Part shown: one piece after another, positions 45,224 through 56,076 of the stretch
Position numbering within the stretch: the stretch's first letter is position 1
Layout of the letters: the number at the start of each line of letters is the position of its first letter
Assembly: GCA_038049695.1 (NCBI GenBank)
Contig: CP142452.1
Span: forward strand, 51,232,501-51,296,500
Length of the DNA: 64,000 bases
Reading direction: 5' to 3'
DNA from: Cinnamomum chago
Taxonomy: Eukaryota > Streptophyta > Magnoliopsida > Laurales > Lauraceae
Notes under the pieces: model-generated
The model's database searches: none
What the model was told of the DNA's origin: nothing
The model's input: the letters and a program-made list of their open reading frames with translations, nothing else
Made by a program: the position numbers and the translations under genes

Positions 45224-48200
45224 ATGATCAGAGCCCTTTTTTGGAATTGCAGAGGGATAGCTAACTCCCCTACAATCAGAGCCCTCCTTCACTTGACCTC
45301 CTCCTATCACCCGGACATCATCTTCCTCTCTGAACCTAAAACCCTTTCCCCTCCCCCCCCCTCCTCTTTGATTTCCACCCTTGGGTTTGATGGCTTCTTC
45401 TCCAACAACCCAAATTCCTTAGGTTCGATTTGGTGTTTTTTTAAAGAAAATTCTAATTTCAAATTCTCTCTCCTTGAATCCTCTAACCAATTCCTCACTG
45501 TCTCTTTCACCAATCCTACCAACGGTAACTCCCATTTAATTTCAGGAGTCTATGGCTCTACCAATTATATCCATAGAAGGGACCTATGGGACTACATTGT
45601 TTCCAAAAGCAACTCCAGCCTCCCTTGGTGCCTCCTAGGTGACTTCAACGCCACCCTTTCTGCCTCTGAAAAGCTCAGCTTCCACCCTTCCCGCTTCGTT
45701 AGTGATTTCCACCTGATGATGCTCTCCTCTGGTATGCTAGATATGGGCTACTCAGGCAACAAATTCACATGGTCCAATAATCTCAAGGGCTCAGCCTATG
45801 TAGCAGCCAGGCTTGACAGAGCCATTTGCAACACCCACTGGTGTGCAGCCCTCCCAGACCCCCAGTTATCTCACCTCCCCAAATTCTCCTCTGACCATTG
45901 CCCCTTACTTCTCTCCCACTACCAGAGGTTCCCCACTGCCAACGTGCCTTTTAAGTTTGAATCCATGTGGACCCATCATCCAGACTTTCTCAACCTGGTT
46001 GCCCACAACTGGAACTCAGACTTACCTGGCCACTCCCAATTCACTCTAGCCCAAAACCTGAAAACCATGAAGAGCATTCTCAAGACTTGGAATAAGTCGG
46101 TTTTTGGGGACTTGAAGCTGAGAATTCATCAAGCAGAATCGGCTGTCCTTTCCATCCAAGAGCTTCTTGATGCTGGCCCGTCAGATTCCCTCCATCAAGA
46201 TCTCTCAAAAGCCAAATCTTCCCTGCACAACTGGCTCCAAGTTCAGGAAATCCATTGGCGTCAAAAATCTAGATCCAAATGGCTGACTGACGGTGATAGG
46301 AACACCTCCTTCTTCCATGCATCTGCCAAGTCCAGAGGGGTGATTAACAGCATCTCCAAGATTCTCTCTAATGGCAACTGGGTTGAGGATCCTAACCAAA
46401 TCCAGCTTCTAGCCACTGATTACTTTTCCTCTGTTGCTCAATCCCCAAATTTGCTCTTGGACGAAAACCTGTTTCTCGTTGAAAGCTCCAAAGTCTCCTC
46501 TGAGCAGAATGTTCTCCTATGCTCCTGTCCAGCAGCTGAAGAGATTAAGCAGGCTGTCTTCGACCTCAACAAAAATAGTGCTCCTGGCCCCGATGGGTTT
46601 TCAGGCTCTTTTTTCACATCTACTTGGTCAATTACAGGCGCCTCAGTGATCAGGGCTGTCCAGCACTTCTTCTCTGCTAGAAAGCTCTACAAAGCAGCCA
46701 ACACCTACCTCCTTACCCTCATCCCTAAGACCCCTTCCCCCAGCTCTTTTGAAGACTTTAGACCAATTAGCCTTCTCAATTTCTCCTACAAAATCATTTC
46801 CAAAATCCTGGCCTCTAGGTTGGCAGGTATCCTCCCCTCTATTATTTCTCCCAACCAAGCTGCTTTTGTCAAAGGAAGATCCATTCACCATCAAATAGCT
46901 CTGGCCCATGAACTCTTCCAAAAGCTCAACTCTAAGATCAGTGGTGGAGCCCTTTGTATGCAACTAGATATCTCTAAAGCTTTTGATAAGCTCAGCTGGT
47001 CCTTCCTGCTCAAGTCTCTTGCCTTTTTTTGGCTTCTCTGAGCACTGGATCTCCCTCATCATGGAATGCATCTCTACAACCAAGGGTTCTGTGCTGATCA
47101 ACAGGTCCCCCTGTGGTTTCTTCCCTTCCTCCTGTGGCCTCAGACAAGGGGATCCCCTATCCCCTTACCTCTTCATAATTGCAGAGGAAATCCTCAGTCT
47201 TAACCTCCACAAGATGATAGCCAGTGGCCTCATTTTCCCTCTCTCTAAAGCCCAATTCACCCCCTGTCACCTCTTCTATGCGGATGATATCCTTCTTTTC
47301 CTCAGAGGCTATAAGCCCAGCTTGACAGCTCTAAATTTGGTCCTTAGTTCCTACCAACGCAGCTCAGGTCAGGTTTTCAACTTAAGGAAAAGCAAGCTCT
47401 TCATTGCGAAATGCTCTGTTAGAAAAAGGTGCCAGATTCAGCAGTTGACAAATCTCCAAGCATCTCCCCTCTCCTCTAAGTACCTTGGAGCCCCTCTAGT
47501 CCTTGGTACTCCAAAGAAGCACCACTTCAACCATCTGATAGACCGATTCATCTCCAAGCTATCAGGTTGGAAATCCAAGCTCCTCTCCTTTGCTGGCCGT
47601 AGAATTCTCATCAGACATGTGCTGGGCAGCCTCGCCACCCACATAGCTTTGGTCTTCCCTATTCCCAAATCAGTGACAAATCTCCTGGACCGTTTGATGA
47701 AGAATTTCTTGTGGTCAACTGATCCCTCCAATCCCAAAAGGCACTATATCAGCTGGAAGGTGGTCTGTCTCCCCACTGATGAAGGTGGTTTAGGCATTAG
47801 ACGTCTTCATGAGCAAAACAAGGCCTCTTTCATCAAGCTTGGATGGCAGGCTGCCTCTTCTTCATCTCTCTGGGCAAATTGGATGAGAAGAAAGTATTTT
47901 CATAATTGCTCTCTCTGGAATCAATCTTCCCTCAAAACAGGCTCCTGCATCTGGCGCCATATCAGGCTGGTGGCACACTTCATCCATACTGGATCTAGAT
48001 GGATCGTTGGAGATGGCTCCCTGGTTGATGTTTGGCATGACAGCTGGGCAGAGGACCATAGTCTGGCCTCTCTGTTCCCCTCCCTCTCTCTCCCTCTCAA
48101 CCAGAGAATCAGCTCTCTCTACAATGCTGATAGCTGGCTGATCCCTGAAGGTACCCCCCTGGACGCTGCTGAGCTCCTCAGTCTGAAGCTCCAGGACTTA

Positions 48201-48824
48201 GTCATCCATCAGAACTCAGCTGACTCCATTAGCTGGAAATCCCATCCTGGTAAAGACCTTCAGTTCAAAGAAGCCTGGGACCTCCTTCGTTTCAGAGAAT
48301 TGAAAGTTCCTTGGGCGTCCCTTATCTGGAACTCAATGCTAGCTCCCAGAGTATCCTTCTTTGCTTGGAGGCTCATGCATTGCAAAACCCCCACTCAGGA
48401 TTGGCTTCAGTCTGCTGGTTTCAGCCTTGCAAACCATTGCTGTCTCTGCAGGACTAGCGTGGAATCTGTTCTTCACCTCTTCTTCCACTGCCACTTTGCT
48501 GCTGGGATTTGGTCTTGGATTCTCCAAGGTGCTGGTGTTACAGTCACTCTCCATCCCTCTCCCTCATGGATCTGGCAACTCCTCTCAGCTAACTGCAACA
48601 AGCTGGCGACTCAGGGTGCTGCTGTGATCTTCCTCTCCACAATCTACTTCATTTGGAAATGCAGAAATGATCTCACTTTCAGGAACTCCAACGTCTCCCA
48701 GCAGAAGGCCAAAATCCTACTGGCTGAGCTCATTGCCTCTTCTCTCAGTAAGTTGGTCAAACCTTTCTCAGGCAGCACCATCCGGGAGTTCTTCAGGTTC
48801 CTAACCATTCCCCTTCCCAACTAG
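45224..48824 (+). pseudogene. LINE ORF2: endonuclease and reverse transcriptase, one frameshift
   Basis: ORF2 cuts target DNA and copies the LINE RNA. It starts MIRALFWNCRGIANSPTIRA, an apurinic-type endonuclease opening. SEPKTL, LLGDFNATL and SSDHCPLLL follow, the latter holding the final catalytic His. RT begins near residue 440 with SAPGPDGF, LIPKTPSP, FRPISLLNFSYKI and DISKAFDKL. At the seven-T run 47024-47030 the frame shifts; the other frame continues with LRQGDPLSPYLF and YADD (near 47280). At the C-terminus lies a Cys/His zf-RVT segment (APRVSFFAWR, CCLCRTSVESVLHLFFHC). No RNase H is seen. Apart from the shift the ORF is open over 1200 codons, so the LINE is young. Confidence 0.92.
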
Positions 48825-49038
48825 TCTGTTGGTTACTTTCAGTTTCTGGTTTTCTCTGCTGTTTGGTTTCTGGTCTCTGTTTTTGTTTATTTTTTTGTCT
48901 CTTCTTGGCTGTCTCCATGGGGGCTTTTAGCCTGTATTTTTCCTTTCTCTTGTAATCTTCTTGGCTGTCTCCCTGGGGGCTTTTAGCCTGTATTTTTCCT
49001 TCTTTCTCCTTTAATACAATTGCCTTTTAGCAAAAAAA
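48825..49038 (+). other. LINE 3' UTR with a two-unit tandem repeat
   Basis: T-rich sequence with two units of about 56 bp, each containing cttcttggctgtctcc and gggggcttttagcc (about 48901 and 48957). It ends tttaatacaattgcc...caaaaaaa. Confidence 0.75.
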
Positions 49039-49046
49039 ATTAAGAT

Positions 49047-49450
49047 TGTAACACCTTTTAAAGTTCCCATTGTCCTTGAATTTTTATTAAATATCTTCTT
49101 TACATTCAAATAACCTACATTCATTTACTTTTAAGTGCTTCATCATGATCTGAACATTACTTTACCTTAGTTGTCTCTGTTATTTTTCTTTCCTTTCTCA
49201 CTAGAGATTTCTGCTCTATAGTTTTTCACTTGCATGTTCCCCTCGAGAAGTAAACATGGATTCAAGCATTTTAAGTCACATCTTTTGCCAAGAAAAGACT
49301 ACATACTAGATTACAATCTTACTATTTTGTTCATGAAGATAGAACTTATGGCAGTTATAATAGAGCTAGAATAAATGACACAAGCAAAAGAATAAAATTT
49401 GCATATATAGGTTGAACCATAAATTAGTATTGGATCAACTTTCCACCCAC
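49047..49450. other. CACTA interior between LINE and captured exons
   Basis: AT-rich, probably intronic for the minus-strand exons. No gene seen. Confidence 0.5.
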
Positions 49451-49547
49451 CTTGTAGTAGAAATATAATTCTGAACAGCTTTTTCTTGTTCATCATCATA
49501 GATAAACCACTTGTCTTGAGGTGTTACCAAATCCTGGTTCCCAATAT
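49451..49547 (-). pseudogene. Captured exon 3 (WFIYDDEQ exon)
   Basis: A 97-bp exon bounded by TTTACAG| (acceptor) and |GTGGGT (donor). Completing the codon split with exon 2, it reads DIGNQDLVTPQDKWFIYDDE then QEKAVQNYISTTR, without stops. The WxxYDDEQ...AVxxYI pattern resembles the region after the WHIM-type motif in plant DDT-domain chromatin proteins. That assignment is from memory and needs a search. Confidence 0.6.
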
Positions 49548-49659
49548 CTGTAAAGAAGCATAACAATGGTGAAAATAATAATAGTAAGTGAAGCAATATC
49601 GGGGCTCCAGAATTTCAATCTCATTTATTAAAAGAGAAGATAATTCAGAAATTAAGAAC

Positions 49660-49770
49660 CTTGAAGCAAAATATGTGATCCATCAGAATGGCTCCTCAGT
49701 TTCCAATATGCTCGACCATTTTGATCCAAAAGAAGTGGCTCTGTCCTGACAGCATCTAATCTTTGTTTCT
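49660..49770 (-). pseudogene. Captured exon 2 (LLLDQNGRAYW exon)
   Basis: A 111-bp exon bounded by TTGTTGTAG| and |GTTCTT. It reads KQRLDAVRTEPLLLDQNGRA then YWKLRSHSDGSHILLQ, fully open. The D.NGR.YW.L motif resembles a WHIM-like element of DDT-domain proteins. Its last base completes an Asp codon with exon 3, and its first two complete a Lys codon with the exon at 54321. Confidence 0.6.
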
Positions 49771-50288
49771 CTACAACAATAGTTCACAATCAGGCAATGG
49801 AGTTGCCAAAAAAAAGAAAAAAAGAAAGAAAACAAACAATTATTAGTTATAAAAGACACTAACAGTACATAATTATATACACAGGTACATCAATTATGTT
49901 ATGAGAAGCTGGAAAGAAAGAGAAGCATGTTAAGCTTTCCTTTCACTACATTTTTACCATTAAAAACCCTTGTTTTTCTTTTGGGCTAGAGTGCCTCATA
50001 TCAGAATTGTGCATTGACTTTACAATTTAATAATACCCTATTTTCCGTATAATAATCTAGATGTTTCAGAAGTTGGTGACAATAATAGTCTTATCAACAT
50101 TAAGTATGTTATATTGCAGTTTTGATACAGATGAATGAGCTCACCATGAGAGGGATTTTCGAAACACCCTTCACCCTTTTTTTATTTACTTTCATATGCA
50201 GCCAAACTAGGAACCTTTAGTTTCTTATTTAATAAAACAAGGCTTCAAGCCTTAGAAAAGATAGAATCCTAACACCATTTGTATATAC
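49771..50288 (-). other. Intronic sequence of the captured gene, left of the solo LTR
   Basis: AT-rich, no coding features. The intron between exons 2 and 1 spans the solo LTR insertion. Confidence 0.5.
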
Positions 50289-50293
50289 CCATA

Positions 50294-53200
50294 TGTCGCG
50301 ACCCCGGACCGGGCCCGCAGGACTGATCCGGGATCGGGACCATTAGTAGTGGATAATGATAGAAGGATCTACATCCACAATATACAATTTATTTAATTTC
50401 CCACAGGTGTCCGCGGTGAGGATATCACAACCTTGCATGAATATTTCTGTTGAGTGCGGAAGCGTGTAGCAAATCAAATAGTAGACTATCTCTAATCATG
50501 CAAGCTTTAATATTAAATATCAAAACTGGATCAGAATGAGCAATGATCTATAACAAGTTTCCCAAAAGTTGTTAAAGTTAGACAAAATATCATTTAGTTA
50601 CATTCCCCAAAATTAGAGGCCAACAAAGGCCAATATTACAAAATAATAACCCAAAAGAATGGTTAAGAAGTTCTCCCCAAAATGTTACGCCTCTTGGCAA
50701 CTCGATGTCTACATGACATCGTCAGCACGCCACTCAACTAGAGGTTGCAACTCACCTACTGCCTCCTCCGGCTCCTCCTCAAGGAAACCGGCAACGGGAC
50801 CTGAGTACCAAAGCAAAGGATCAAACACGACGGTCTGGCAAGAGAATGAAAAGATGCAACAACATATAATAGATGAAGTCTCTTGAAAAGCATAGAAATC
50901 TGTTTAAACAAGAACTCTCATAAAACAGGTAAATCATTTGCTATAAAACAAGTAAACAAGATAAAAATATATGAGGTATCCAAGGAATCGGGAATAACAA
51001 GGTGGCAATCACATAAAGCTAAGTCCTCTGTCACTAAAGTGACAACAGTATCACGGGACGTCGATCTCAGTCACGCAAGGTGAGGAGAAACAACGTATAC
51101 ATATATACAATATAACTATACGGGAACGGGACCACGGTAGCGAACCGGGTATCGGGACGGGACCACGGTAATAAACCGGGCATCGGGATCCAAACTGCAG
51201 CTGGCGGGACGGGAGAGGGATTTCCAAGTCGGTGGATCAAACCGACAAGGTATCCAAGCTTAGTGATGCCGACTCATAGGATAAATAACACATCGAGACA
51301 TATGCAAGTAAATCGAGTACAGTAAATAAATGGGTAAAACGGGGGTGCTCAAGGGCACGCTGTCATTTCATGTCGGGCAATACATTTCGAGACAAGTCAA
51401 TGCTACTATCATGCTTTCGGGAAAACAACTCATGACATGTAAATCTTGGAAATAGAGAAATATGATGAACTATACCAATTCGAGAAAGATAAATGTTTTA
51501 AGATCTATTTGAGTGAATAGGGGTCCCGTATGTCGATCATAGATATGACTTGGTACTCTTTGAGTTTGAAGACATTCCGGGCTCCTTATGCACTTTTACT
51601 ATTTTTAAAACTTAACATGAGCTTATGGATAGTACTAGATGCTATGATAGAAAAATCAATACTATAAACGGTCCGTCCTAGGTATGATGTTAATTCGGAG
51701 ACATCGAGCCACCTACTCAGTCATCGAAAGGAATAGAATTCGCGATAACTAAGGAAAAAGTCATGTATTTAGATATAAAGAAGATATCGCGTCATTCCGT
51801 CCCGTTCATGATTGAATGAAGTGAACATCGATGTTACCAAACCAACCGTGAGGAGCATCGGCTCAAGACGTCCTCACATATAGTCAAGTGAGTCCAAGGA
51901 GGGTAGCCAAGGTCCCACCTAGACCAAGAAACATAAAAAAAATCTCAAAATTGACTGGACTCAAACTGTCACTAAAACACTTCTCTCTGCACCACAAAAG
52001 AAATTTCTGTACTAGTGCATTAAAACAGTTCAGGCAGACCGCATCGCTCGAGCGAATCGAAGGGTTCGCTCGAGCGAACTCATCGGTCGAGCGGATATTA
52101 AAATGCGTTCGAGCGACCAAGCTACTGGAAAATCGTATCCTTTTCTGGACAGGTCGCTCGAGCGAACTGTCCAGAAACTGAATTTCAGGCAGTTCAGTTC
52201 CTCTCTTTCTCTTCCTTTTTACAACCTTCCTTTAGCCCTTCTTACACATCAAATGAGGAGCCTTTTTCTCCCTCCAACTACAAAAAATCCTCCATTTAAT
52301 CAATCACATTCTCCTCCATCAACCATACATCCAACACAAGGAAAAAGGAGAAGGGAACCATTTCACAATCTATATATACCTTTGCAACAAAACAAGAAGA
52401 CATTCATTGCCATAAACCACTACTTCTCCAAGATTATAAATGTGTCATTAATACTTATCATGAGCATTCATTTCAAATTAAAGCAATAAATGCACATTAA
52501 TGGAAAATGTCCAAAAATCAATAAAAGCTTAGGAAAATCATTTATTCACTTGCCTTAGGTCTTCTAACAAAGAAATCAAGCTCTATCAAGTCTTCCAAGA
52601 CAATGAATCCAAGCTATAAGGCAAAATCCCCAAATAAAACCCTAACATGGTCAAACAATGAAATCACCAAGAAACCTTCCAATAATGAAGGTGAAGCTCC
52701 TATAGGGTTAGAGGAACACCAATCTAGGAGATGAAGGGGTTTACTTACTTGCAAGGTCCTCTAATGGCAATGGTGAGCTCAAAGAAGGTCTTGTGATGAA
52801 TGCTTTTCTCTAGCAATGGTGTCAATGGAGAGTTAAGGTGATGAGGAAGAAGATAATGATCTCTAATCTTCTCTTGGTGCAAGCTTGAGAGTGGATTGAG
52901 TGATAAAAGGCAAGAGCAAGAAGAAGAAGAAGAAAACCCTAGCTCTCACCTCTTGTGCTGGAAAAATAGAAATGAAGTGAATGGGTTAATGGCTTCCCCT
53001 TTGTTAACAATGAATTGGGTCCCACTACTAAAGGAACTAAATGGGCTGAAATCATCTCTATCGGAACCTCGGATGAATTCGACGAAGAAGGAAGAAATGT
53101 TTGTCGAAATATCTAGTTTCCAAAAAGTATATGTTTCGCGGGTTTCGAGAATATTGAGTTTGGGTACAGATTTGGTGTGCAATGACTGTTTTGCCCTCAA

Positions 53201-53517
53201 GGCCAAGAAATCGGGTTTCGGGATCTCAAACGAAAACGGGACCAACATGAAAGTTGAATGAAATAATAATACTAATAAAACGGGATTAAAATCATGAATG
53301 TAAAAACCTCCGATAAATCCTCAAACATATGCAATGTCAAGAAAGGGAACCCCCAAAGGGCCCTACTAGCACAAAGCAAATCAAAACATTCAAATTAGCC
53401 CAAAACTATAAACAAAGCTAATCCAAACTCCACTTAGTCAAAAATCACTAATCGAGCTTAGTACTAACACGCAACTAAATTAGCACTAATCGGGTTCACT
53501 CGGGTCGGGGTCTTACA
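50294..53517 (+). mobile_element. Long solo LTR (3224 bp), TSD ccata
   Basis: Starts tgtcgcgaccccggaccg and ends gtcggggtcttaca. The TSD ccata is at 50289-50293 and 53518-53522. No internal region or coding is present. It shares blocks with 59604-63873 (gaccacggta repeats, ggtccaaactgcagctgg-like block, aataggggtcccgtatgtcg) and with the minus copy at 3925. It inserted into an intron of the captured gene inside the CACTA element. Confidence 0.93.
52044..52172 (+). promoter_or_regulatory. TCGCTCGAGCGA palindrome cluster in the solo LTR
   Basis: Copies of tcgctcgagcga (52044, 52069, 52151) and degenerate forms (tcggtcgagcgg, gcgttcgagcga) lie in a GC-rich island. This is a different palindrome core from the one in the copy at 3925 but a similar arrangement. 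Confidence 0.55.
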
Positions 53518-53522
53518 CCATA

Positions 53523-54320
53523 TATGTAGAAAATGTCCTTTAGTTTGAGATCAAAAGTATGTGAAAGCAGTGCTCTGCATCATCTTAAAAATCATGAATT
53601 TCATGGAATCCATTACTTAAAAACAATCCACACCACATTAATCAAGCTCATGTCATATATGATCACCCTAATGCAATTTCACAAAAGATGTGGAGACAAA
53701 GGTTATGTGTTAAACTAAAATCTAGTTCCTCAGTTCCTTATAAGTTACCTTTTAACCTCAATTTCTTTGTTGTTGCTTTACGTCATTATAGAAGCTTAAA
53801 GAAAATCTCAACAAAGATATTGAACAAGAAAATCTAAGTCCGACCAAATAGTCAGCACAAAACAATATTCATACTACATAAAAAGGACTTCTTTCATTGC
53901 AAATATGATGTAGTCAGGACATTGGATTATGTCTCTGGCTTCAACTGCACAAGGGTGGAATATATTGTGTAAACAAAATGCATAAAAAAAAGCATTTAAA
54001 TTTTGCAGAACCAGAAAAAAGAAACAGCCATGTTTAATTATTTCATTGAGATAATACACATGTACAAAATTCACTATACCTCTTAATAAATGTTTTGGCA
54101 AACACATTTTTCTCCCATTAAGTCAAATATAAAGATGATTTGCAAAGGTTGGCACCTGATGCAACTTAGAATTCAAGTTCAGTTCATAGGAATAGTTCTG
54201 AACTTATTTTTGCAACATTAGCAAAAAACAACTTAAACATAAACCCATTGGTTATGATCTGAAACGTCACACTTATAGTAAATAAGCCAAGCATCTCAAG
54301 ACAAAGAAGGTAGAACATAC
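53523..54320 (-). other. Intronic sequence of the captured gene, right of the solo LTR
   Basis: AT-rich sequence without convincing exons. Confidence 0.5.
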
Positions 54321-54393
54321 TCTTAGGAACCATGTCCTTTGCTTCTACCATCTCATCATGAGCTTTCTGTGTCTCGGCCTTTATTTTTTAAAC
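54321..54393 (-). pseudogene. Captured exon 1 (KIKAETQKAHDEMVEAKDM exon)
   Basis: Bounded by ATGATCATGCAG| and |GTATGTTC. The open part reads KIKAETQKAHDEMVEAKDMV then PK. One TAA codon lies at its very 5' edge, so the exact acceptor is uncertain or the exon is mutated. The last base joins the first two bases of exon 2 to give Lys, in frame. The Lys/Glu helix is consistent with the linker before the DxNGR motif. Confidence 0.55.
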
Positions 54394-54599
54394 TGCATGA
54401 TCATTCAGATTGAGCATAAACCTAACTAACAATATCGCAGTTAAAAGAAAATATTTACTTATTAAGATAGAAATGCATGAGATAGGCAATCCCTCAAACA
54501 GATTCATGATATGAATATCTTCATCCTACCTAAACCAATCCATGTCCAATCCATCCTCATGAACCAAAAAAATAAAGAGCCTAATGAAGTTACAAATAT

Positions 54600-55155
54600 A
54601 GGGAGCAGCAGCAGAAACTGAAGGATGCACGAAACTGTCAAGACCAGACGCAGCAGCAGAAACTGAAGGATGCACGAAAAAAAAATAGAATGTAGCAATA
54701 ACAATAGAAAGAACACAATGCACGAAAAAAAAAACCAGCAGCAAGAACACTGTCAAGACCAGACGCAGAGATCACCAAAAAAAAAAAGAATGTAGCAGCA
54801 GAACAAAAAAAACAAAAAAAGAAAAGAAACAGCAGCAGCACAAGAAACATCAGAAAATAAAAAATGTAGCAGTAGAGCAAAAAAACAAAATGAACAGCAG
54901 CAATAGAAAGAAAACAGCAGCACAGCAGGGAAAAAAAAACAGCAGCACGAAACAGTAGGGAAAAAACAGCAGTGTGAAGAAACGCAACAGGGAAAAAAAA
55001 CAGCAGAAACACAGCAGGGAAAGAAAAACAGCAGGGAAAAAAATACAGAACAGCAGCAGAGATCGTGAGAAAACAGAACAAAAAAAAATAGAGAGAGAGA
55101 GAGAACAGAAAACAGTAGCAGCAGAAGAAAAGGGAAAGAAAGAAACGAAACAAAA
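54600..55155. repeat. Low-complexity A-rich / CAGCAG tract
   Basis: Long runs of A mixed with cagcagcag, including a repeated segment agcagcagaaactgaaggat (near 54605 and 54650). On the minus strand it is T-rich with CTG repeats and could be intronic. Frames in it are compositional. Confidence 0.75.
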
Positions 55156-55194
55156 AGAAAGGAAAGAACGTGATGTACCTGGCACCTGCGCAGC

Positions 55195-55265
55195 GCCGGA
55201 AGAGCAGCTTCTTCCTCTTCGTCGTCGTCGTCGTCTTCTTCTTCTTCTAGTTCCAGCGATTCCTC
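55195..55265 (-). other. Possible acidic first exon of the captured gene
   Basis: On the minus strand it reads EESLELEEEEDDDDDEEEEA and then AALPALRR, followed by GT-containing sequence. This could be an acidic N-terminus or merely a (CTT/CGT)n simple repeat. No phase test is possible. Confidence 0.25.
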
Positions 55266-55689
55266 TTCTTTTTTTTTGTTTCGTTAAGTCACCTAGGGCA
55301 CGATATATGCCCTTTTTTGTTGGGCTGGGCCGCTGGACTGTTGGGCTGGATCATTTTCTAACTTAAGCCCATTGACTGTTGGGCTGGATCATTTTTTTTT
55401 AAATCTTAAGTTTTTGTCCAAATATGCGTCGGAAATAAGACTTTTATCAATCAGAGATGACCGTTGGAAGATGCCGAACTCATCGTCATGCTCACCGTCA
55501 AGATTTCACTCTTTTCCCCTTTCTCACTTGCTTCTTATGTTCTGTCTTCTCTTTAGCGCGGGAACTAAAATCACTCCCGCCTCCTGTTTTCTTTTTTTTT
55601 TTGTAATGTGATTTTTCCTCTTTTTATTATTTTGATACCATTGTAACACATTACTAATCGCCACAAAATATCCAATAAATGTTACAAAA

Positions 55690-55800
55690 TAATTCAAGTA
55701 TTTGCAAAGATATTTACTAACGGTTATGAATATTGCTAACAGATAATAAATGTGACAAATTACCTAACGGAAATATTTGCGTTACTAATAAGAAATCTCA
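55690..55800. repeat. Right subterminal TAACGG repeats of the CACTA element
   Basis: ctaacggttat, cctaacgg and cgttactaat match the motif at the left end. Confidence 0.7.
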
Positions 55801-55834
55801 AATGTTGCAAAATCACCCAAATGGTGTAGTACTG

Positions 55835-56076
55835 GAAACGAAGTCGGAAGTATGCACGTTTGTAGGATATCCTAATGGAACTAAAGGTTGGTTATTCTAT
55901 AATCCTAGAGAGCAGAAAGTGTTGGTAAGCACCAATGTGGTTTTTCTGGAGGAAGATTATATGATTGACCGGAAATCTTTAGAAAAGGTGATCTTGGAAG
56001 AGATTCAAGAACAATCAATTCCAAATCCTAGTATGACCGAACTTGAGGAAGAACCACCCCTACCAGACCCAGTAGT
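55835..56076 (+). pseudogene. Copia B integrase C-terminal fragment
   Basis: Reads ETKSEVCTFVGYPNGTKGWL then FYNPREQKVLVSTNVVFLEE, the conserved copia integrase C-terminal region. It joins 41881 upstream and is cut by a solo LTR at 56077. Confidence 0.9.

Larger units (their letters stand above)
44429..49038 (+). mobile_element. L1-type LINE, 5'-truncated, TSD attaagat
   Basis: A non-LTR retrotransposon with ORF1 remnant, endonuclease-RT ORF2 and a short A-rich tail (caaaaaaa). An 8-bp putative TSD attaagat flanks it at 44421-44428 and 49039-49046. The left end lies inside ORF1 just upstream of the zinc knuckle, so it was 5'-truncated at insertion. It sits in the CACTA interior, probably in the intron after the captured exons. 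Confidence 0.9.
41882..55831. mobile_element. CACTA (En/Spm-type) DNA transposon carrying a LINE, a solo LTR and gene exons
   Basis: The left end is CACTACACCAT and the right end is ATGGTGTAGTA, imperfect terminal inverted repeats with the CACTA signature (the last base is mutated). A 3-bp target duplication ttg (41879-41881) / ctg (55832-55834) agrees with the uninterrupted ttg in copia A (21502-21506). Subterminal TAACGG/CCGTTA motifs occur at both ends. Without the LINE (4.6 kb) and solo LTR (3.2 kb) it is about 6.1 kb. No transposase is recognisable, so it is probably non-autonomous. Confidence 0.88.

Noticed and set aside
54638..55185. Minus-strand Phe/Leu/Ser-rich membrane-protein ORFs
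   Set aside because: They are translations of poly-T and CTG low-complexity DNA.
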